Origin: an uncultured Ruminococcus sp.
Lineage (GTDB): Bacteria > Bacillota > Clostridia > Oscillospirales > Ruminococcaceae
Assembly (NCBI GenBank): GCA_947178195.1
Contig: CAMWXM010000091.1
Location: 1 to 10,091 of the forward strand
DNA: 10,091 nt
Reading direction: 5' to 3'
Part shown: positions 1 to 5,779 of the stretch, piece by piece
Layout: the number at the start of each line of letters is the position of its first letter
Numbering within the stretch: position 1 is the first letter of the stretch
Notes under the pieces: generated by a model
What the model was told of the DNA's origin: nothing
Database searches by the model: none
Seen by the model: only the letters and a program-made list of their open reading frames with translations
Position numbers and translations under genes: made by a program

Positions 1-749
1 AAATCAAGCTTTGCAAGAGGGTGAAGCTTCACAAGCATTGTCCATTCGTTTTTGAACAGCATTTCATCAAGGATTTCAAGCTGACTTTCGGAAAGTATCC
101 CCAGCTCGTCTCCGTTTTCTTCACGGAAGGTAGGAAGCCAGAGTATCATTTTTGAAAATCTGTTTTCATACCCCAGTAATTCCGCTTTAGCAGTCATTTC
201 GTCCTCGACAGGAATATCCGAAAGCATTTCATCTGTTCTCGGCTGACCGCATATGACTATTTGTTTATCGCTGGCATTAAAGGATTTTTTCATTATTTCC
301 CGGAAATATTCCGACGTACAGAGAAGATGAGTAAAATAATTATAATCGGTTTTTTCATGTCCCTTTACCATGTTTCCAATACGTTTTACAGGCATTCCGT
401 GCCACAAATTAAAAACCATCTGATTTTTAGAAGGCTTTACCGGATATTTCCCGAAGCAGTAATAACAATACTTACAGCGAAAAAATCTGAAAAGTCCTGC
501 TGTGTTGCCAATATATTTCACATTTTTTTCGGCTGTTTCCACATATTCCTTCCAGTCGTTGACGCTCACTATAATTTTATATCTGTTATTATAGCCATGT
601 TCTATAATATGGTCAAAAACTGCTTTTACATTATCCCTGAATCCCAGATTTGAATAAAGCAGTATCTTCCTTCCGTCTTTTTTCACAAGTCTGTTTATAA
701 TATTTAAAAAGCTCCATGCCTTTCTTGGTATTTTCTGAAGTAAACTCAT
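1..749 (-). CDS. CDP-glycerol glycerophosphotransferase family protein (TagB/TagF-like), cut off by the left window edge
   Basis: The minus-strand frame opens with ATG at 749-747 and stays open to base 1, giving 249 residues; the C-terminal part lies outside. Family hallmarks are visible: WHGMPVKRIG at residues 116-125, GQPRTD at 168-173, LPTFRE at 205-210 and LVKLHPLAK ending near 247. The WHG and HP histidines are the conserved ones of the Glyphos_transf family, which transfers glycerol-phosphate or a similar unit from a CDP-linked donor onto teichoic acid-like or capsular polymers at the inner face of the membrane. No signal peptide or clear transmembrane segment is seen at the N-terminus. 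It starts 2 bp after the stop of the upstream glycosyltransferase, with a GAGGAAA ribosome binding site (755-761) inside that gene's end, so the two are probably translationally coupled. The donor and acceptor cannot be read from the sequence. Confidence 0.9.
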   Translation of the reverse strand, partial: MSLLQKIPRKAWSFLNIINRLVKKDGRKILLYSNLGFRDNVKAVFDHIIEHGYNNRYKIIVSVNDWKEYVETAEKNVKYIGNTAGLFRFFRCKYCYYCFGKYPVKPSKNQMVFNLWHGMPVKRIGNMVKGHEKTDYNYFTHLLCTSEYFREIMKKSFNASDKQIVICGQPRTDEMLSDIPVEDEMTAKAELLGYENRFSKMILWLPTFREENGDELGILSESQLEILDEMLFKNEWTMLVKLHPLAKLD

Positions 750-751
750 TT

Positions 752-1558
752 TTATTTCCTCAATATTTTTGAATAAAAAAACATTCTTATCCTGTTTGGC
801 ATAATACCGAATATGATATGAGCGGCGCATGCGGCAATATAATCCCAATAGCTGCAATATCCTTCTTTTTTCTCTCTTTTCCGGAAGCGCAGCGCATCCA
901 TTGTATAAGCCAAACCTCCACGTCTTTTATACATCTCCGAACCGCTTCTCATATATAGTATACTTTCCTGGATATTATATCCCTTGCAGCCTCTTGCAAG
1001 CATACGCAACCAGAGCCAGTAATCCTCAAAATAAGGACAGCTCTGATAATTTCCAGCCATATAGACCTGCTGCTTGCGGAATGCAACGCAGGGGTGATTG
1101 AAGGGATTGCGGCGTTTGGCATATTTTTTTATATCAACGTCCTCTTCCGGAACTTTTTTTATGCTTATGATATTTCCTGTATTTTCCGAAAATTCCTCTA
1201 TCGTGCCGCTTACTATGTCCGCATGATATTTATTGAAGGCCTCAAGCTGCAAAGCCATTCTTTCCGGCTTTGCAATATCGTCGCTGTCCATTCTGGCGAC
1301 TATATCGTGTTTGCAGTAATAAAGTCCGGCGGACAGCGCTTTTCCCAGTCCTGAATTAACGTCGTTATAAATAACGTTTAAAACCGGAAACCGCTGCTTT
1401 AGTCTTTCTATTTCAAGATACAGCTCATCTGTTAGTATACCGTCGCAGTAAAGCACAAAATCATCGGGCGGTATTGTCTGCTCCATCATGCTCTGTACGC
1501 TTTCACGTAGATTTCCAGAGGACTCTTTCTTATATACGGACATTAAAACTGAATACAC
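752..1558 (-). CDS. Family 2 glycosyltransferase (GT-A fold, AmsE-like)
   Basis: The 268-residue protein has the GT2 pattern: an N-terminal YSVLMSVYKKE strand, a nucleotide-sugar pocket leading to the metal-binding DSDD motif at residues 91-94, FNHPC at 153-157, and the EDYWLWLRM acceptor/catalytic segment at 178-186. A hydrophobic or amphipathic stretch near 242-266 could attach it to the membrane. The family adds a sugar from an NDP-sugar to a growing surface polysaccharide; the sugar is not predictable here. The GTG at 1558-1556 is taken as the start because AAGGTG sits 6 nt before it. A GTG three codons upstream (1567-1565) is also open, but it lies inside that ribosome binding site. It is followed after 2 bp by a glycerophosphotransferase-like gene, which suggests a two-gene or longer polymer operon continuing left. 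Confidence 0.9.
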   Translation of the reverse strand: MYSVLMSVYKKESSGNLRESVQSMMEQTIPPDDFVLYCDGILTDELYLEIERLKQRFPVLNVIYNDVNSGLGKALSAGLYYCKHDIVARMDSDDIAKPERMALQLEAFNKYHADIVSGTIEEFSENTGNIISIKKVPEEDVDIKKYAKRRNPFNHPCVAFRKQQVYMAGNYQSCPYFEDYWLWLRMLARGCKGYNIQESILYMRSGSEMYKRRGGLAYTMDALRFRKREKKEGYCSYWDYIAACAAHIIFGIMPNRIRMFFYSKILRK

Positions 1559-1564
1559 CTTTTT

Positions 1565-1572
1565 CACCTTCT
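1565..1572 (-). promoter_or_regulatory. Ribosome binding site that decides the glycosyltransferase start
   Basis: On the minus strand AGAAGGTG is followed by AAAAAG and then GTG at 1558-1556, a normal spacing. The alternative GTG at 1567-1565 is part of this site and has no room for another one upstream. Confidence 0.6.
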
Positions 1573-1578
1573 TTTTTA

Positions 1579-1657
1579 TTTATTATTTCAGCTGCTTTAC
1601 GAAACTTTTAAAAAATCATATCAGTCAACTAAGTCCGACATAAAAGTTTTTTGCTTA
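1579..1657 (+). repeat. Intergenic repeat, copy A
   Basis: This 79-bp stretch aligns without gaps to 1672-1750, with 72 of 79 bases identical by hand count (exact 93-bp offset). The shared core runs from TTTATTATTTCAGC through ATCATATCAGTCAACTAAG to ATAAAAGTTTTTTGCTTA. Related copies lie at 4821-4887 and 4908-4980 in the same orientation. Copy A contains a 9-bp inverted pair, AAACTTTTA (1602-1610) with TAAAAGTTT (1641-1649), which copy B does not keep exactly. It has no coding potential and sits in the gap between fabD and the glycosyltransferase gene. Confidence 0.85.
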
Positions 1658-1671
1658 TTTTTGAAGCACCC

Positions 1672-1770
1672 TTTATTATTTCAGCAACTTTACGAGACCT
1701 TAAAAAAATCATATCAGTCAACTAAGCCCGATATAAAAGTTTTTTGCTTACTTTTTTTCAAAAAAGTAAG
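1672..1770 (+). repeat. Intergenic repeat, copy B, overlapping the fabD 3' end
   Basis: Copy B repeats copy A over 1672-1750 and then continues into a perfect inverted repeat: 11-bp arms CTTACTTTTTT (1747-1757) and AAAAAAGTAAG (1760-1770) around a 2-bp centre. The right arm and centre supply the last three fabD codons and its TGA stop. Copy D at 4908-4980 ends with the similar TTTTCAAAAAAGTAG, which suggests this tail belongs to the element rather than to fabD. The A/T hairpin could help end fabD transcription, but no clean U-tract follows it. Confidence 0.8.
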
Positions 1771-2648
1771 TCCTCAATAGTTTTTGCTTCTGCATCTTTA
1801 AGCGTTTTCTTAACAAGTCCCGTTAAGACCTTATTAGGGCCTAACTCTATAAATTTATCAAAACCAGCTTTTGACATAGCGTCAAGCTCAGAAGTAAACA
1901 GTACCGGAGAAACCATATGCTTTGCCAGAAGGGACGGCATATCTGAAAAATCCTTTAATTCTTCGCCGGTAACGTTTGAATAAAAAGCAACGCTCGGCTG
2001 ATTGAACTTCACGTCCTTTATAGCTTCATAAAATTCCTTTGAAGCTCCTTCCATAAGCTTCGAGTGGAAGGCAGCGGAAACTTTAAGCGGTACTGCCCTT
2101 GCTTTCATTTCAGCAAATGCTGCCGCAGCCTTTTCACAGGCAGCCTTTTCACCGGCAATGACCGTCTGAACCGGAGAATTATAATTTACCGGCACTACAT
2201 AGCCTTCCGTTTGAGCGCATACCTTTTCTATTTCTTCGGCAGATATTTTCATAACGGCGTACATAGCGCCATCTGTTTCCTTTCCAGCCTTGTCCATTGC
2301 CGTCGCTCTTGCCTTTATTACCCTGAAACCGTCCTCAAGGCTAAGCATTTCCGAAGCGACCATGGCTGCGTATTCTCCTAAAGAATGACCTGCCACTGCG
2401 CCGTATTCAATACCGTTTTTCTTTGCAGCTTCAAAGCAAAGCAGCGACATTGCCATAATAGCCGGCTGAGAATTACAGGTACGGGCAAGTTCTTCTTCCG
2501 TACTCTCAAATGTTACCTTTTTCAGGTCGAATCCCAATATATCGGACGCCTTTTCGTATATATATTCAAATTCGGGATTTGCTTCTAAAATGTTTTTTCC
2601 CATTCCCGGGAACTGCGAACCTTGACCGGAAAATAAAAATGCTGTCAT
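1758..2648 (-). CDS. fabD: Malonyl-CoA:acyl carrier protein transacylase
   Basis: FabD transfers malonyl from malonyl-CoA to acyl carrier protein, supplying the extender unit for type II fatty acid synthesis in the cytoplasm. The 296-residue protein is near the usual length of about 310. It shows GQGSQ at 8-12, NSQPA at 59-63, the nucleophile Ser89 in GHSLGEY, Arg114 in the KARA motif and catalytic His195 in AFHS. The ATG at 2648-2646 is preceded by AAAGAGG with about 10 nt spacing. Unlike the common fabK-fabD-fabG order, fabD here is divergent from fabH and upstream of it. Its last codons (LLF and stop) lie in the inverted-repeat tail of repeat copy B, so the natural C-terminus may have been altered slightly; the active site is not affected. 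It could be read together with the glycosyltransferase genes downstream if the repeat does not terminate transcription. Confidence 0.97.
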   Translation of the reverse strand: MTAFLFSGQGSQFPGMGKNILEANPEFEYIYEKASDILGFDLKKVTFESTEEELARTCNSQPAIMAMSLLCFEAAKKNGIEYGAVAGHSLGEYAAMVASEMLSLEDGFRVIKARATAMDKAGKETDGAMYAVMKISAEEIEKVCAQTEGYVVPVNYNSPVQTVIAGEKAACEKAAAAFAEMKARAVPLKVSAAFHSKLMEGASKEFYEAIKDVKFNQPSVAFYSNVTGEELKDFSDMPSLLAKHMVSPVLFTSELDAMSKAGFDKFIELGPNKVLTGLVKKTLKDAEAKTIEDLLF

Positions 2649-2682
2649 AATTAATAAACCTCTTTCTTTTTAAAATGTATGT

Positions 2683-2714
2683 TTGCACAAAATCAAACGA
2701 ATTTTTTTGTGCAA
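2683..2714. promoter_or_regulatory. Candidate operator: 10-bp dyad between fabD and fabH
   Basis: TTGCACAAAA (2683-2692) and TTTTGTGCAA (2705-2714) form a perfect 10-bp inverted repeat with a 12-bp spacer, so the half-site centres are about two helical turns apart. It overlaps the predicted transcription start and -10 of fabD. Further TTGCA/TGCAA half-sites lie at 2756-2765 and 2813-2817. The pattern fits binding by a dimeric regulator, but it does not resemble the FabT or FapR boxes known from other Firmicutes. The regulator is unknown. Confidence 0.4.
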
Positions 2715-2740
2715 TATGTAATGATTTGGAAAAATGTCAA
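2713..2740 (-). promoter_or_regulatory. Predicted fabD promoter
   Basis: On the minus strand there is a consensus -35, TTGACA (2740-2735), and a 16-bp spacer to a weaker -10, CATATT (2718-2713). Transcription would begin near 2706, inside the TTGCACAAAA dyad. A second option is TATAAT on the minus strand at 2781-2776 with a poor -35. Confidence 0.5.
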
Positions 2741-2759
2741 ATAAATATCATTTATTGCA

Positions 2760-2788
2760 TTGCAAAAAGAAGAAAATTATACTATAAT
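2760..2788 (+). promoter_or_regulatory. Predicted main promoter of the fab-acc operon (before fabH)
   Basis: TTGCAA (2760-2765), a 17-bp spacer and a perfect TATAAT (2783-2788) make a strong housekeeping-sigma promoter. It predicts a start near 2795 and a leader of about 75 nt before fabH. Its -35 is back to back with the -35 of fabD, about 20 bp away, so one bound regulator could affect both directions. TGCAAAAA (2761-2768) and TTTTTGCA (2810-2817) form an 8-bp inverted pair flanking the -10. Confidence 0.7.
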
Positions 2789-2856
2789 AGATATGATATT
2801 CAAAAACTATTTTTGCATTTATATTATAACATATATTTCACTTAAAAACAATTGTC

Positions 2857-2863
2857 AGGAGGA
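2857..2863 (+). promoter_or_regulatory. Ribosome binding site that sets the fabH TTG start
   Basis: AGGAGGA lies 6 nt before TTG at 2870-2872. An in-frame TTG at 2852 is open but lies upstream of this site, so it is not the start. Confidence 0.85.
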
Positions 2864-2869
2864 ATTTTT

Positions 2870-3865
2870 TTGCAGGGAATTAAAATTTTAGGCACAGGCG
2901 GATATCTGCCGGGAAAAAAGGTGGTAAACGAGGATTTTACAAAAATTGTCGACACCAGCGATGAATGGATAAAAACCCGTACCGGAATGTCCGAAAGATA
3001 TGTGTCCGACGGCGAGCCTACTTGGTACATGGGACTTAAAGCGGCACAGCAAGCTATTGAAGCGGCAGGGATTTCCGTGGAGGATATTGGGGTTATTATT
3101 GACTCCAGCGTTTCCGTGGATTATTATACGCCGTCAATGTCCTGCGTTATTCAGGGGAAGCTGGGCGCAGTGAACGCTATGACTATCGACATCAACTGTG
3201 CATGTGCAGGCTGTGTTTACGGTATTGATATGGCAAAACGATACCTCCAGTCTGATGAAAACATAAAATATGCTCTTGTTATAGCCAATGAAAATCTTAC
3301 AAAGATTACTGATTATACAGACAGAAGCACATGCGTACTTTTCGGAGACGGTGCGGCGGCTATTGTTATGAAACGCAGAGACGATGCTCTCTATTCAAGC
3401 TTTTTGGGAGCTGACGGCACAGGAGCGAAATATCTGTTCGCACGTTCCATACCTCCTGCAAACGCCTTTATGACAGGAAACGGTAAGGTAGACGATGAAT
3501 TTCCCGAATCAAATTCCCACTATCTCTATCAGGATGGCAGAGAAGTGTACAAATTTGCTACAAAGGCTCTTCCGAGAGCATTGACAACAGCAGCGGAAAA
3601 AATCAATTTTGATTTAAATGAACTTGACGCTATAATTCCTCATCAGGCAAACGCAAGAATTATTGAAACTGCAGCTAAAAATTTAGGAATATCTATGGAT
3701 AAATTCATAATAAATATTGATAAGCATGCAAACACTTCAAGTGCGTCTATCCCTATCGCCTTAGATGAAGCGGTAAGGGACGGAAGAATAAAAAGCGGCG
3801 ATAAGGTAGGTCTTGTGGGATTCGGCGCAGGTCTTACCTTTGGTGCGATCATTTTTGAATTTTAA
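2870..3865 (+). CDS. fabH: 3-oxoacyl-ACP synthase III (beta-ketoacyl-ACP synthase III)
   Basis: FabH starts fatty acid synthesis by condensing an acyl-CoA primer with malonyl-ACP. With the TTG start chosen from the AGGAGGA site the protein has 331 residues and begins MQGIKILGTGGYLPGK. The thiolase-fold triad is complete: Cys112 in CACAG, His258 in IPHQAN and Asn288 in HANTSSAS; the 30-residue His-Asn spacing equals that of the E. coli enzyme. DEWIKTRTGM near 32-41 is the usual family signature, and GFGAGLTFGA lies near the C-terminus. Whether it prefers acetyl or branched primers cannot be read from the sequence. It is the first gene after the predicted operon promoter. The gap to fabK is only 19 bp, so the acpP gene often found here is missing. 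Confidence 0.96.
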   Translation: MQGIKILGTGGYLPGKKVVNEDFTKIVDTSDEWIKTRTGMSERYVSDGEPTWYMGLKAAQQAIEAAGISVEDIGVIIDSSVSVDYYTPSMSCVIQGKLGAVNAMTIDINCACAGCVYGIDMAKRYLQSDENIKYALVIANENLTKITDYTDRSTCVLFGDGAAAIVMKRRDDALYSSFLGADGTGAKYLFARSIPPANAFMTGNGKVDDEFPESNSHYLYQDGREVYKFATKALPRALTTAAEKINFDLNELDAIIPHQANARIIETAAKNLGISMDKFIINIDKHANTSSASIPIALDEAVRDGRIKSGDKVGLVGFGAGLTFGAIIFEF

Positions 3866-3884
3866 CAGAAAGGAAACATAAAAA

Positions 3885-4811
3885 ATGACAACAAAAATCA
3901 CTCAGTTACTTGGTATTAAATATCCTATTATACAAGGCGGTATGGCATGGATTGCTGAAAGCACTCTTGCCGCAGCTGTTTCAAATGCAGGAGGATTAGG
4001 TCTTATAGCAGGTGGATCTGCCCCTATCGACTATCTTCGTGACCAGATAAGAAAAACAAAAGAGCTGACCGATAAGCCATTCGGGGTAAATATCATGCTT
4101 ATGAGCCCTAATGCCGAAGAACTGGCGCAGCTTGTTATTGATGAAAAAGTTCCTGTTGTTACCACAGGCGCAGGAAATCCGGGTAAATTTATGGCGGCAT
4201 GGAAGGAAGACGGAATTAAGGTTATTCCTGTTATTCCTTCTGTTGCTCTGGCAAAGAGAATGGAAAGAGCCGGAGCGGACGCTGTTGTTGCCGAGGGTAC
4301 GGAATCAGGCGGACATATCGGTGAAAATACTACAATGTGTCTTGTTCCTCAGGTAGTGGATGCTGTTGAAATACCTGTAATTGCCGCAGGAGGTATCGCT
4401 GATGGCAGAGGTATTGCGGCAAGCTTTATGCTGGGCGCTGAGGGCGTTCAGGTAGGAACTCGTTTTCTGGCTGCAAACGAATGTCAGATTCATGAGACTT
4501 ATAAACAGCTTGTTGTTGATGCTAAGGATACCGATAATGTAGTAACAGGCAGAACAACCGGTCATCCTTGCAGAAACGTTAAAACAAAATTTGCCAAGAG
4601 ACTTGCTGCTGATGAAATGAAAGGCAGTATTACTCCTGATGAATTTGAGGAAATAACATTAGGTTCACTGAGAAAGGCTGTTCAGGACGGTAATCTTGAA
4701 GAAGGCTCTTTCCTTTGCGGACTTATTGCAGGTATGGTAAAAGACGTAAAGCCTTGTAAGGAAATTATTGATGAAATGTTTGAACAGGCTGAAAAGCTGC
4801 TTAACAAATAA
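3885..4811 (+). CDS. fabK: Enoyl-ACP reductase II, FMN-dependent
   Basis: FabK reduces trans-2-enoyl-ACP to acyl-ACP, the last step of each elongation cycle, using FMN and NAD(P)H. The 308-residue TIM-barrel protein belongs to the nitronate monooxygenase-like superfamily and has typical FabK motifs: PIIQGGMAWI at 14-23, GGLGLIAGG at 36-44, EGTESGGHIGE at 137-147, AAGGIADGRGI at 167-177 and GVQVGTRFLA at 187-196. His144 in the GGHIG motif matches the position of the catalytic histidine in Streptococcus pneumoniae FabK. The ATG is preceded by AGAAAGGA at normal spacing, 19 bp after fabH. It is the only enoyl reductase seen; no FabI is present in the window, and FabK enzymes are known to be insensitive to triclosan. 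Confidence 0.96.
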   Translation: MTTKITQLLGIKYPIIQGGMAWIAESTLAAAVSNAGGLGLIAGGSAPIDYLRDQIRKTKELTDKPFGVNIMLMSPNAEELAQLVIDEKVPVVTTGAGNPGKFMAAWKEDGIKVIPVIPSVALAKRMERAGADAVVAEGTESGGHIGENTTMCLVPQVVDAVEIPVIAAGGIADGRGIAASFMLGAEGVQVGTRFLAANECQIHETYKQLVVDAKDTDNVVTGRTTGHPCRNVKTKFAKRLAADEMKGSITPDEFEEITLGSLRKAVQDGNLEEGSFLCGLIAGMVKDVKPCKEIIDEMFEQAEKLLNK

Positions 4812-4820
4812 TATATAAAA

Positions 4821-4887
4821 GCTGATTTACGAGGCTTTAGAAAATTATTTCAGTCAATTAAATACGACATAAAAGTTTTTTTGCTTT
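4821..4887 (+). repeat. Intergenic repeat, copy C (diverged)
   Basis: GCTGATTTACGAGGCTTTAG, then TTTCAGTCAATTAAATACGACATAA and AAAGTTTTTTTGCTT-type sequence, match copies A and B in order and orientation, with small length changes in the A and T runs. It lies between fabK and fabG, where fabD sits in many related clusters. Confidence 0.75.
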
Positions 4888-4907
4888 TATTGTTACATTA
4901 TGCTTAT

Positions 4908-4980
4908 AGCTGCTTTTCAAGACTTAAAAAAATTCTATGAGTTGAGTAGAAGCGAAAGATAAAAATTTTCAAAAAAGTAG
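4908..4980 (+). repeat. Intergenic repeat, copy D (diverged, internally shortened)
   Basis: It begins AGCTGCTTTTCAAGACTTAA like the start of the element and ends TTTTCAAAAAAGTAG like the tail of copy B, but lacks most of the GTTTTTTGCTTAC segment. It stops 3 bp before the AGGAGGT of fabG. Together with copy C it fills most of the 186-bp fabK-fabG gap. I see no convincing promoter there. Confidence 0.6.
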
Positions 4981-4997
4981 GCGAGGAGGTAATTTAA

Positions 4998-5732
4998 ATG
5001 GCAACAGCACTTATTACAGGTTCATCGAGAGGTATCGGCGCTGCAATTGCAGTTCGTCTTGCAAAGGACGGTTTCGATATCGCTTTAAACGACCTTAATG
5101 AAGATTGTTTTAAAAATAATGAAATTATAGAAAAAATCAAAGAATATGGCGTTAAATGCGAATATTTTTGCGCAGACGTTTCAAACTATGCTCAGTGCGA
5201 GGAAATGGTAAATGCAGTAAAGGAAAAATTCGGCAGCTTTGACGTACTTGTAAATAACGCTGGTATTACAAAGGACGGTCTTATGGCAAGAATGTCTGAG
5301 GAACAATACGATATGGTTATAAATGTAAACCAGAAAAGCGTGTTCAACATGATGAAGCTTGCTGGAAAAATTATGATGAAGCAAAGAAGCGGTAAAATCG
5401 TAAATCTTGCTTCTGTTGCAGGTCTTTACGGTAATCCGGGACAGGTAAATTATTCGGCTTCTAAGGCTGCTATCATTGGTATGACAAAAACTATAGCCAA
5501 AGAGCTTGGTTCGAGAAATGTCAACGTAAACGCCGTTGCGCCGGGCTTCATAAAAACCCCTATGACTGACGCTCTGACGGAAGAACAGAAAAATGCAATG
5601 CTTCAGCTTATAGCTATGAAGCGTTACGGTCTGCCAGAGGAAATTGCAGGTGTGGTTTCATTCCTTGTATCCGAGGACGCAAGCTATGTTACCGGACAGG
5701 TCATTGAAATTTCCGGCGGACTTTCAATGTAA
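4998..5732 (+). CDS. fabG: 3-oxoacyl-ACP reductase
   Basis: FabG reduces 3-ketoacyl-ACP to 3-hydroxyacyl-ACP with NADPH. The 244-residue short-chain dehydrogenase has all expected motifs: cofactor loop TGSSRGIG at 7-14, NNAG at 86-89, Asn111 in NVNQKS, and the catalytic Ser139, Tyr152 (YSASK) and Lys156. The C-terminal VTGQVIEISGGLSM is typical of FabG. The start follows a perfect AGGAGGT (4984-4990) with 7 nt spacing. The 186-bp gap before it is filled by two repeat copies, but the gene is otherwise in normal operon order before fabF. Confidence 0.96.
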   Translation: MATALITGSSRGIGAAIAVRLAKDGFDIALNDLNEDCFKNNEIIEKIKEYGVKCEYFCADVSNYAQCEEMVNAVKEKFGSFDVLVNNAGITKDGLMARMSEEQYDMVINVNQKSVFNMMKLAGKIMMKQRSGKIVNLASVAGLYGNPGQVNYSASKAAIIGMTKTIAKELGSRNVNVNAVAPGFIKTPMTDALTEEQKNAMLQLIAMKRYGLPEEIAGVVSFLVSEDASYVTGQVIEISGGLSM

Positions 5733-5779
5733 TTGTAATAAAATTAAAATAATCATAAAAATATAAGAAAGGAAAAATA

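Noticed and set aside
261..653. A 130-codon open frame on the plus strand
   Set aside because: It lies antisense to the glycerophosphotransferase-like gene, whose minus-strand frame carries clear family motifs; the plus-strand product is low complexity and unrecognisable.
1579..1750. A CRISPR array
   Set aside because: Two 79-bp units separated by 14 bp are too long and too closely spaced, and no cas genes are present.
1747..1770. A standard intrinsic terminator for fabD
   Set aside because: The stem is almost entirely A/T and is followed on the minus strand by CAAAAAAC rather than a U-tract, so I list it only as part of the repeat.
4305..4565. An 86-codon minus-strand frame within fabK
   Set aside because: It is a shadow of an intact fabK frame with its catalytic motif and has no support of its own.
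4812..4997. A promoter for fabG in the fabK-fabG gap
   Set aside because: The best pair (TTGCTT near 4881 and TATAGC near 4905) is poor, and the sequence is accounted for by the repeat copies.
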